Shown piece after piece: positions 16,801-23,699 of a stretch of DNA of 23,699 bases. A program made the position numbers and the translations under genes. The notes below the pieces were generated by a model. It saw nothing but the letters and a program-made list of their open reading frames with translations, was not told the DNA's origin and did not search any database. This stretch comes from an uncultured Prevotellaceae bacterium (GTDB taxonomy: Bacteria; Bacteroidota; Bacteroidia; Bacteroidales; Bacteroidaceae): the NCBI GenBank assembly GCA_937892315.1, contig CALAVF010000287.1, positions 1 through 23,699 on the forward strand, given 5' to 3'. Position 1 is the stretch's first letter. The number at the start of each line of letters is the position of its first letter.

Positions 16801-19800
16801 CGACCTATCTGCTTCTGATTGCATCACAGGCTCTACCATTCCTGCCGCTGGCGACAATGTTGTGCAGATGGGCAACAGGACGGTTGCAAGCAGACAGGGA
16901 TTCATTGCAATGGAAGTGGCAGGCGAGAACGCCCCTGCCATCAAGATATACCGCAATGTCAATTCCTATTCGCTTGATGGGAAGATGCCGATTATTCTTT
17001 CTCCCTACAAGACTGAAATCCGAGCACGAAGATTTATCACGGAAACGGACTATGACGTGCAGCCTGTTCCTCTTTTCCGTGGTGCATGGAGCGACATCAC
17101 CGACAGCCAATGCTACTATTACGATGAAGTTACCCATAACGGCTCTTCATGGATATGCACCTATCCCGAAAGCGGTATTAACGGAGTAATGTACACGACC
17201 GAAGAGCCAAGCATCAATGCAACCTACTGGCAGATTCGTGCTGCTGCTGGAGAAAGCATCCAGAAACTCAACGAGACCTACCGTTACGCCCTTTCAACCG
17301 ACGGCTCTACGCCAAGCGGCAGTTGGGTGGATAACAAGCCGACCGTTCCGAAAGGGCAATGGCTGCTGACAGAGACGACTATCACATGGAGTTCGGGCAA
17401 TCCAACCGTCCTTGTTTCCGCTGAACGCAATCCGAACGATGGTGAAAGCGGTATGAGTGTCACGATTACAAGCCAGTCTGTGACATACGCAAAGACAAGT
17501 TCGGCGGCAAGACCTTCTGTTTCTGCTTTCGGTGATTATCCTGCATCTCTGACTAAAGGCGACTACCTTCACAGCAAGACCACCGTCACCTACTCTGACG
17601 GGACAAGCACAAATGCTTACAGCGTATCTTACATCGGGGAGGACGGAACAAACGGAACAAACGGGACAGACGGTCGTGGTGTCTCGACCGTGACTGAATA
17701 CTATGCCGCATCCGCATCTAACAGCGTGGCTCCAAGTTCTTTTAGCACATCTTTCCCGTCCGATTGGGATGCAAACAAAAAATACCTGTGGAACTACGAA
17801 GAGACAACGTACACATCTGGAAGCCCGACCATCACGACAAAATCTGTCATTGCCGTGTGGTCAGAAGATGGCAAGGGACTTGATTCCGTTACCAACTATT
17901 ATCTTGTATCGCAATCAAGCACGGGTGTGACACGCAGCACGTCAGGCTGGACGACAACGATACAGACGGTCTCCGCTAACGACCCGTACCTATGGAATTA
18001 CGAAAAGTTGACGTGGATTCTGCCAAGTGGTAGCAACGACTACACTTACACAGACCCTCATGTCATTGGTCATTATGGCAGGGATGGCGAGGTCGTTTCC
18101 TTAAACGATGATGAAACATCATACAGGTATTTGGTGGCAGACAGCGGAACATCCGTCCCAACTGCATCAGATATTCGTTGGACGAGTACAAGACCCACCG
18201 TTGCACAAGGAAAGTGGCTCTGGACTGAAACCACCCTGCATTGGAGCGATGGCACGACCACGGCACTCTATTCCGCTGAACGCAATGGAGTGGACGGTGT
18301 TGCTGGTCAGACCGTCCATTTAGGCACACAGACGATGCGGTATGCCGTTACGGATGACGGAGCGAATCACCCAGCCGAGAACAGCGAATCATGGGACACC
18401 ACTTATACCCCCGTGCAGGGCAAGTGGCTGTGGACGAAGATAACCACGCCTTACACCTACACCGATAGCACGTCGGCTGGCAGCACGGTCACTTACCAAG
18501 TGACTTACATTGCCGAAGACGGAGAATCCATCGAGGGGCGTGGCATCAGTTCTGTCACGGAATACTACAAACTGCACACCGCATCGACAGGTGTCAACAA
18601 CGAGCAGACACATGGTGATGGCGATACACTGTGGAGCACCACCGTCAAAACGGCAACGGAAGCCTTGCCTTACCTGTGGAACTATGAACTGATTAGTTAC
18701 ACGGATAGCACATCTTCCAAGACTCCTGCCACCGTTATCGGAAACTTCTCAGCCGACGGAAAAGGCATTGATGAAATCACCAATTACTACAAGGCATCAA
18801 GCAACCAAACCGAATCACGACCTGCGACCGACGGAACAAACGGTTGGACGACAAGCATACAGACCATATCGGAGAATGCGATTTACCTGTGGAACTACGA
18901 AAAGGTTGAATATACAGACGGGACTTCCGCTTACACCGACCCTCACATCATCGGTCACTGGGGGCGTGACGGTCTCACCACCGCCCAACTGATTCTGAAT
19001 CCTGCCGTGGTTCACGTCCCCTGCTATTCCGACGGGTCGCTGATAGACAACTTCTACGCAGAGGTGTCGATGCGGATGAACGTCAACGGTACACAGATTT
19101 CACTGTCAGAGAAGACCGTGACGGAGGAATATACGACCCAGTACGTGACGGAAGAGCCAAATGCGGAGATGATGATATTTGAGGATGGTACGAGCGTGAG
19201 CGGTGCAGTCTTGACCGTTACAAGCGGTGCAAGCGTGAGCGGTAGCCTCTTGACGCTTAACGGTTCGTATTATCCATCGTTCAACAAACTCTATGTGAAC
19301 ATTACGGGTGGTACGGTGGATGAACGCACGGTGGAAGTGTCAGCGGTTGGTCACGACGAGGACGGAAACGCCTACTACTGCTACGCCACGCTTGGCATAC
19401 AGCGACAATACATCGTTCGTGATGCCATCAACATACCAGAATATCACCAGCAGCGGTATGCTTGGAGTGCCGCCGTGAGTACGCAAGACCAGACAACACC
19501 GCCAGACGACATCAGCGAAACGGACTGGTCATCTTCCACTCCTGCACAGGTGACGGGAAAGCCCTACCTGTGGCTTGAGGACACGTTAATGGTGTGGGAC
19601 GAAGAAAACTACAGATATGAAGCAAACACGCCCATCTACACAAGGCTTTCGGGCGAGAACGGCACAGGAGTGGCTATCAAGGGCAGCATTCCGTCAACCA
19701 CCTCCACCCCCGAGGCGTGGCTTGTTGCAAATGTCAGCAACCCAGACGCAGGGGACTCCTACATCTATCAGTCAAACGGACACCTTTATGTGTATAACGG

Positions 19801-22366
19801 CTCTGTGTGGCAGGACGTGGGGCAAATCAAGGGTGACAACGGCACGACCCAGTACGTCCACATCGCATGGGCAGACGTGCTCGGCAGTAACGGTTATCCG
19901 ACTTCTGGTCATTTCTTTACCGAAAAAGCGTACAATCAATATTACCCCTACATGGGCGTGTATGTCGATGCGAACGCTGGGCAAGATTCGTCCAATGCAT
20001 ATCTTTATACATGGAGTGAAGTCAAGGGTGATGCCAATGTCGTTGTCACCATCGAGAACGAGAATGATTCTGTCCCCTGTACCTACGACGGGAAGGTGGA
20101 GACAAGAACAATCCTGTCCACCAACGTCCATATCTGGTACGGCACAGAGGAACTGCCGCCATCAAGCATTACCATCAGCGGTGCTCCTTCTGGCACGTAT
20201 GCAGCCGCAATAAGAGATGATGATAACATCTTGACAGGTGAAGTGCATTTTGACTGCCCACAGGGGGTGGCTCTCGACAAGGTGACAGAACTCACCATCA
20301 CCGTCTCTGCATACCGCAACGGCACTCTTTACGCAAGAAATGTTACGTTCACCGCCAACGGAATCCGTGCCGCAGAGGATGGCGTAAGTCCTTCGCTATA
20401 TAGACTTGTGCCATCAACACCACAGGTGGTGAAGACCAAAAGCGGCTCTTATCTGCCATCAGCAAACGTCAGTTGCTCTGTTACGAAGAACGTGGGTGGG
20501 GTGCAATCAACACCTGCCGCCAGCGAATACTCGTTGATGATGAAGGTAAACGGTGGAAGTGAAGAGGCATACGAGCCAGTACCGCCAAGTGCCATCACGT
20601 CGGGCATTGAATACATCCTCCGTGTGGGTGGTGTAGTTGCTGACCGACAGACCGTTTCTCTCATCAGCGATGGTAGCGATGGTGATGATGCCGTGGTGGT
20701 GACATTGAACAGGACAGCCGTTATTTTCACGCAGAGCCTGACAAGTGATACGATAACTTTCACGCCGACATACGAGGATGTGACGGTAAACGTAACGAAA
20801 GGTGAGACCCCCCAAACACCTTCCAAAATTGAGGTGACAGGTACAAGCCACATCAACACAAGCGGAATCACGATTAGCGGTCGCACCGTCAGATTGTATG
20901 CCTCAGGCATCAACACCTATCAGGAAAACAACAAGAATTATCCATACGAAAGCGGCTATGTTGACATCCGTGTAGAATATAACAGCAAGACCTATGACCA
21001 CCGCATCAATTTCTACGTCAATGCTTTGGGCAAGTTCAAGACGGTAATTGAGGGCGATGTGGAAGAGACGATTGCTAACAAGACATATCATACCTATAAC
21101 GCTGACGGAACTGTATCAACGTCAATGACTCTTGGAGAGTTTATTCGTTCATCCTCTCAGAATACAAGCAGTCTGACAGAAGAGGTCAACGGCGTTGTTA
21201 CCAACCAGAGCACTATCAGCCAACAGGTAAATAGCATCAGTCTTGCGGTCTATGAGTCAAAATCCACTTACAACATCCTCTCCCCCAACACCGAAGCAGT
21301 CAGCCTCAATTACACCTCACCCACCACCATCCCATCAAGGTCTTTTAGTTCCACGGGCGGCGGCAGATATTTCTATTTGTCCTCTCCCATCACGATAGCA
21401 GACAACTACTCTGGAACTATCACGTTTCGCTTTGTCGGTATGGAATCTCGCACTACGAAAGCCATTACCGTCACCTTCGAGAATGGCTTGCTGACGGCAA
21501 CGAGCGGGAAATATGCAGATTATACGAACGGTACATTACGATTGCTTTTTGACTTTGGCACAACGGAAACAACGTCGTTCTCGGTGTTTGCACAGGTCAA
21601 CAATCAATCCATCGTTACGCTTGGAGCCAATCGCACAATGGAAATCCGTACATCGGCAGAAGAAGAATTGGAAGACCTCAAAGACGATTTAGTTGAGACA
21701 GGCATTGACATTGAGAATCGCAAAATCACGTTCACGGCTGACACCATCAAGATTAACAACAACGCTGGTATTGAAACGGCTGGATTTGACAAGAACGGTA
21801 ACTTCTCCATTGCAGGTGTGATTAACAGCAAAATCATTACCATCACTACGTCAAACGCAAGCGACTACGGGAGTTATAACGATGGTATTCTTCGACTTAA
21901 TCCGCTCTTGATTTCAGACGTGATGATAACAGCAGTAAACTCAATCTGCCTGCCCATTGCATTTACAAGCACAGCAACAGCAGCGGCGGCGGAAATCTAC
22001 GCATGGGGTGATTCAGTCACGACAGTCACGATGGATGATTTAAGGCGATGTGTAGGTAAGAAGATTTACGTGCTTCCTTCCTCTACGACCGCACAACTTA
22101 TGTTCTATGCTGGAGACAATGCCCGTGAGATTGCCCCCCTCCTTGTCAAAAAGACGGAATATATTGGGGGGGCTCTCGATTTGAATAACACGTCACCCGG
22201 TTCGGCAAGATATCTAAGCACTGAAATGATTCTCGGCTATCAGTTCGGAGGTTCTGGCAGTGCTGGATATTTCCACGTCCTTGAATGCAAGATGGGTGTT
22301 TACAACCAGCATGAGTGCATCTACTGGGAAATTCAAACAATGGCTCAACTATTAGATGAAACATAA
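13841..22366 (+). CDS. Giant tail-tip / receptor-binding fibre protein, 2841 residues
   Basis: One uninterrupted frame. Residues 1-about 640 look like a baseplate/tail-tip protein (Tal-like; FHGLVLRKATVDSVVMSLGD near the start), ending in a helical segment with ADSVEKLSSLVALLRQ. Residues about 680-725 change to fibre (SDNASIHKNTSVGNNLTVEK). Residues 725-1140 form a mixed region. Residues 1144-1711 hold eight repeats of 61-80 residues, each with a W/Y-rich strand such as YLWNYE or KWLWTET and most ending in a DG turn. A ninth related unit is at about 1867-1941. Ig-like beta modules follow, then a coiled coil near 2435-2475, and a C-terminal part with TGIDIENRKITFTADTIKIN, a pattern common in fibre ends of Bacteroidota phages. 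It should extend from the tail tip and bind the host surface. Its start overlaps the spanin gene by 13 nt. Confidence 0.9.
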   Translation: MATLGRNISFPIKNADDSSFHGLVLRKATVDSVVMSLGDKITGDAYYKNNHLECTMQEYVEYNDVKYTLVNPPTIVREGLVSDNSDLKGMTKYSFEFYHPMYILANLPFSDVAVSDDEKRYLSENKTFNWIGKPQDYIDKINKNLEGTEWIVVKSGSFPEEKDDELSEVLSFDNNTIADALKTGYETWGLPYVVSQIKSGEQYYSNGKRFKVEFGLPSNEIVVNNENFVFQFGKDVGLKNNSRTPRNNKIITRIAGYGSENNIPYGYPQIRWYGNQNWKYTINSNSADPNSYPIYDGIVGGAVVKLIKHPFTRTHLMPSVYSESVFNKVSPYLSDGSTNPNYDPDIELKDYYDAVSTQDWQYVNEINLLAPSYESHEFDIKPEMDDGQSNVTILGATPLNDDLTPASGWDDSIDDDGEYVQSYFQLTLPTLSFDLYACAAITEEMQVNMRSGACLGCTFTVYVDWEDYKSNFYDSDGNFLPNGEQRDLTKYPKSNLGSINIVVQKDTNTFGTLMPNRYQYPSNGNEFVVLGISLPQEYITNAEQRLDDEMKSYMLENNVYYYDYPLKFDEAFLYNHTEILEQIHPNTIIRFGFGGNVEPLSLFVKQLTIKYGEGVLPQYDITLTDNIEIVLNQLGQVADSVEKLSSLVALLRQTYNRNIWSELEKKLSKVKDDSTPYKLGMRELDVSDNASIHKNTSVGNNLTVEKDATVKGDLLLNGAASRLAGGKTDGEIPDYSGIMEAFINFLHSDNYTGDGAFDTGWMLTNRDTGGNSYLVVDNLFVRMKAFFTELEIRKISYAGGNIIFSHAGSVIVEVRPIFAYDPTGESIQGQMQGSRLLLSSDSENEAEMMNIGETTTETVREPYIVRHYEYDEETGEETITEETLYNEITVVKTPLNLGGDTSVVNSILSFSAEAEAYRCYIKKDDGTTSTENWWRVDDQARCQTFNIEEGTHYNVSNTFYWRRVVAVGSEIIYKGEDDTEGETYDYIDLSASDCITGSTIPAAGDNVVQMGNRTVASRQGFIAMEVAGENAPAIKIYRNVNSYSLDGKMPIILSPYKTEIRARRFITETDYDVQPVPLFRGAWSDITDSQCYYYDEVTHNGSSWICTYPESGINGVMYTTEEPSINATYWQIRAAAGESIQKLNETYRYALSTDGSTPSGSWVDNKPTVPKGQWLLTETTITWSSGNPTVLVSAERNPNDGESGMSVTITSQSVTYAKTSSAARPSVSAFGDYPASLTKGDYLHSKTTVTYSDGTSTNAYSVSYIGEDGTNGTNGTDGRGVSTVTEYYAASASNSVAPSSFSTSFPSDWDANKKYLWNYEETTYTSGSPTITTKSVIAVWSEDGKGLDSVTNYYLVSQSSTGVTRSTSGWTTTIQTVSANDPYLWNYEKLTWILPSGSNDYTYTDPHVIGHYGRDGEVVSLNDDETSYRYLVADSGTSVPTASDIRWTSTRPTVAQGKWLWTETTLHWSDGTTTALYSAERNGVDGVAGQTVHLGTQTMRYAVTDDGANHPAENSESWDTTYTPVQGKWLWTKITTPYTYTDSTSAGSTVTYQVTYIAEDGESIEGRGISSVTEYYKLHTASTGVNNEQTHGDGDTLWSTTVKTATEALPYLWNYELISYTDSTSSKTPATVIGNFSADGKGIDEITNYYKASSNQTESRPATDGTNGWTTSIQTISENAIYLWNYEKVEYTDGTSAYTDPHIIGHWGRDGLTTAQLILNPAVVHVPCYSDGSLIDNFYAEVSMRMNVNGTQISLSEKTVTEEYTTQYVTEEPNAEMMIFEDGTSVSGAVLTVTSGASVSGSLLTLNGSYYPSFNKLYVNITGGTVDERTVEVSAVGHDEDGNAYYCYATLGIQRQYIVRDAINIPEYHQQRYAWSAAVSTQDQTTPPDDISETDWSSSTPAQVTGKPYLWLEDTLMVWDEENYRYEANTPIYTRLSGENGTGVAIKGSIPSTTSTPEAWLVANVSNPDAGDSYIYQSNGHLYVYNGSVWQDVGQIKGDNGTTQYVHIAWADVLGSNGYPTSGHFFTEKAYNQYYPYMGVYVDANAGQDSSNAYLYTWSEVKGDANVVVTIENENDSVPCTYDGKVETRTILSTNVHIWYGTEELPPSSITISGAPSGTYAAAIRDDDNILTGEVHFDCPQGVALDKVTELTITVSAYRNGTLYARNVTFTANGIRAAEDGVSPSLYRLVPSTPQVVKTKSGSYLPSANVSCSVTKNVGGVQSTPAASEYSLMMKVNGGSEEAYEPVPPSAITSGIEYILRVGGVVADRQTVSLISDGSDGDDAVVVTLNRTAVIFTQSLTSDTITFTPTYEDVTVNVTKGETPQTPSKIEVTGTSHINTSGITISGRTVRLYASGINTYQENNKNYPYESGYVDIRVEYNSKTYDHRINFYVNALGKFKTVIEGDVEETIANKTYHTYNADGTVSTSMTLGEFIRSSSQNTSSLTEEVNGVVTNQSTISQQVNSISLAVYESKSTYNILSPNTEAVSLNYTSPTTIPSRSFSSTGGGRYFYLSSPITIADNYSGTITFRFVGMESRTTKAITVTFENGLLTATSGKYADYTNGTLRLLFDFGTTETTSFSVFAQVNNQSIVTLGANRTMEIRTSAEEELEDLKDDLVETGIDIENRKITFTADTIKINNNAGIETAGFDKNGNFSIAGVINSKIITITTSNASDYGSYNDGILRLNPLLISDVMITAVNSICLPIAFTSTATAAAAEIYAWGDSVTTVTMDDLRRCVGKKIYVLPSSTTAQLMFYAGDNAREIAPLLVKKTEYIGGALDLNNTSPGSARYLSTEMILGYQFGGSGSAGYFHVLECKMGVYNQHECIYWEIQTMAQLLDET
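17270..18973 (+). repeat. Eight-unit fibre repeat, arranged as a duplicated four-unit block
   Basis: Protein units by residue: 1144-1204, 1205-1278, 1279-1344, 1345-1416, then 1417-1486, 1487-1566, 1567-1640, 1641-1711. Units 3 and 7 begin RGVSTVTEYY / RGISSVTEYY; units 4 and 8 begin KGLDSVTNYY / KGIDEITNYY and end VIGHYGRDG / IIGHWGRDG; units 1 and 5 share YRYALS / YRYLVA. So 17270-18088 and 18089-18973 are two copies of an A-B-C-D block. At DNA level only short patches are conserved, such as TACCTGTGGAACTA at four places, so the duplication is old. Confidence 0.82.
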
Positions 22367-22370
22367 ATAT

Positions 22371-22703
22371 ATGGCAGCAACAGACAACATATTACCACCA
22401 TCCCTCGGCACGGAACTGAAAATCAACGTGACCGCCGAACTTGGGAACGACCTGCATCTTGCGGATGTGGACTTCGTGTGTACTTTCTATTCCAACAATC
22501 CACTTGGGAGGTCAGTCACCATCCAAAAACAGAAACTTTTGCAGCAGGACGATGACAACTATATAGCCGTACTCAACACCTCCGACATCGGGACAGGCGA
22601 ATACTGGCTGAAATTGACCGCCTATCTGCCCGATACAGACTTTGAGGACAGACTACGTACCGAGATTGTAAGAGTGCCGACAGGCATACGTGTCATAAGA
22701 TAA
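22371..22703 (+). CDS. Conserved small protein after the tail fibre (unknown function)
   Basis: About 110 residues from ATG at 22371 (MAATDNILPPSLGTELKINV); an in-frame ATG at 22356, overlapping the fibre stop, would add five residues. A beta-strand-rich protein: alternating strands such as DVDFVCTFYSN, NYIAVLNTSDIGTGEYWLKL and RTEIVRVPTGIRVI. I recognise the opening (GTELKINV) and the GTGEYWLKLTAYLPDTDF stretch from genes that follow tail fibres in Bacteroidota phages. The likely role is an accessory fibre or baseplate protein, or a fibre assembly chaperone, but I know of no tested function. No signal peptide or membrane segment. Confidence 0.78.
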   Translation: MAATDNILPPSLGTELKINVTAELGNDLHLADVDFVCTFYSNNPLGRSVTIQKQKLLQQDDDNYIAVLNTSDIGTGEYWLKLTAYLPDTDFEDRLRTEIVRVPTGIRVIR

Positions 22704-22715
22704 AGAGGAAAGGGT

Positions 22716-22901
22716 GTGGCTATGGGATGTATATCGGCAACGGCGTGGCGAGTCGGGGGTATCAAGGCAACGGCGTCGCTCGTCTGTAAAATTAACAGGA
22801 ATCTCTATATAAGAGTAAAGCCAGAAACGGCACAATGGATTAACATTGACACTACTATAGAATATCAGATACAGTCAAACACTCTTTGGAATCTTGAGTG
22901 A
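22716..22901 (+). CDS. Small beta-strand protein, last phage gene (BACON-like ending)
   Basis: 61 residues from GTG at 22716, which has AGAGGAA 5 nt upstream; ATG at 22722 is the alternative start (MGCISATAWRVGGIKATASL). The end resembles the start of a BACON/Ig-like domain: strand YIRVKPETAQWINID then YQIQSNTLWNLE, where BACON domains have a 'SNTxW' turn. It is not a secreted protein. An 11-bp direct repeat GGCAACGGCGT occurs at 22736-22746 and 22766-22776, encoding related 'ATAW' / 'ATAS' turns ten residues apart. The compact size and its place after the previous gene suggest a real fibre accessory gene, but no function can be given. Confidence 0.66.
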   Translation: MAMGCISATAWRVGGIKATASLVCKINRNLYIRVKPETAQWINIDTTIEYQIQSNTLWNLE

Positions 22902-23177
<276 letters not shown>

Positions 23178-23280
23178 GAGACAGAATGAATGGATGTCTA
23201 CATGACGATATAAGTCATTGAAGTCTATTTGTTTGAGAATAAATGCTAAATAAACTAATTAAGAAAACTCTATACGGCGT

Positions 23281-23699
23281 ATGGATTTGTTAATTCCGAG
23301 TACTGGCCTGCTTTTCTGGATGTGCATCACGTTCTTTATCGTGCTGGCACTGCTCTGGAAGTTTGGTTTCCCAGCCATTGTTACTATGGTCAATGAGCGT
23401 AAACAATTCATTGATGATAGTCTAAGGAAGGCTCAGGAGGCCAATGAAAGATTGGCTAATATACAGAAAGAAGGTGAGTCCATTCTGCGTGAGGCACGGG
23501 AAAAGCAGAATTTGCTCCTGAAGGAAGCAACGGCAACTCGTGACTCTATTGTCGAAAAAGCCCAGGAGAAGGCAAAGGAGGAGGCTTCACGTCTTATTAC
23601 GGAAGCCAAGGCGCAGATAGATGCAGAGAAAGCATCTGCATTACGCGAGATACGTGCAGAGATGGCACAATTGTCTGTCTTGGTTGCGGAGAAGGTTAT
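23281..23699 (+). CDS. atpF: F-type ATP synthase subunit b, 3' end beyond the window
   Basis: 139 codons to the right edge. An N-terminal membrane segment (TGLLFWMCITFFIVLALLWK, about residues 8-27) is followed by a long charged helix (NERKQFIDDSLRKAQEANER, then LLLKEATATRDSIVEKAQEK), the b-subunit stator stalk that ties F1 to Fo. It starts 103 bp after atpE; the gap holds only AT-rich DNA without a terminator or promoter I can support. The sequence looks normal and functional so far. Confidence 0.95.
   Translation, partial: MDLLIPSTGLLFWMCITFFIVLALLWKFGFPAIVTMVNERKQFIDDSLRKAQEANERLANIQKEGESILREAREKQNLLLKEATATRDSIVEKAQEKAKEEASRLITEAKAQIDAEKASALREIRAEMAQLSVLVAEKV

Noticed and set aside
16530..20213. 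Long secondary open frames inside the fibre gene (16530-17189 and 19617-20213)
   Set aside because: Both are out of frame within an uninterrupted 2841-codon gene, are rich in R, P and T, and lack a leader or spacing of their own. They are shadows of a repeat-rich gene.
21000..22366. Diversity-generating retroelement target at the fibre C-terminus
   Set aside because: No reverse transcriptase, template repeat or second copy of the fibre end is seen in the window, and the final codons show no adenine-rich variable pattern that I can pair with a template.
22736..22776. GGCAACGGCGT direct repeat as an att core
   Set aside because: The two copies are 30 bp apart within one small gene and in the same frame; they code for similar protein turns. 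An att core should have its second copy at the other end of the element, outside the window.

Overview
The window is most of the structural half of a tailed, long non-contractile-tail (siphovirus-type) phage of a Bacteroidota host, probably Bacteroidales. It runs directly into two host-type ATP synthase genes, atpE and atpF. The host call rests on three things. The divergent promoters carry the Bacteroidota -7 box (TAnnTTTG). Most genes lack a Shine-Dalgarno site. The c-subunit is of the Bacteroidota type. No integrase, repressor, replication gene, tRNA, rRNA, CRISPR array or insertion sequence is visible.

Layout. Positions 1-8931 are one minus-strand virion operon. Read from the promoter leftward it holds scaffold, head fibre/decoration protein, major capsid protein, four head-tail and tail-completion proteins, tail tube, a tail assembly chaperone pair joined by a predicted -1 ribosomal frameshift, and a tape measure protein whose C-terminus runs off the left edge. 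Positions 8932-9126 are a 195-bp bidirectional control region with two mirror-image -7 boxes around a small palindrome. Positions 9127-22901 are a tightly packed plus-strand operon. It holds large terminase, portal, a lysis cassette (membrane-anchored coiled-coil protein, M15 peptidase endolysin, two-TM membrane protein, unimolecular-spanin candidate), a 2841-residue tail-tip/fibre protein, and two small proteins that end the phage region.

The two operons fit one late programme: leftward transcription makes the head shell and tail tube, while rightward transcription makes the packaging motor, portal, lysis proteins and adhesin. Many genes overlap by 4 nt (ATGA) or sit within a few bases, which implies translational coupling. 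The phage region ends near 22901. After 27 AT-rich bases with no visible terminator, atpE begins on the same strand, followed by atpF, cut by the right edge. The expected upstream neighbour, atpB, is absent, so the phage either sits inside the F-type ATP synthase operon or the contig is chimeric. The sequence alone cannot decide this.

Most notable: the phage/atp junction; the mirrored late promoters with an operator-like palindrome on their exact centre; the U UUU UUA frameshift site; strong Shine-Dalgarno sites in front of the capsid and tail-tube genes only; a terminator-like hairpin just after the tail-tube gene; a single-protein spanin; and a giant fibre with a duplicated four-unit repeat block and a base-composition shift.
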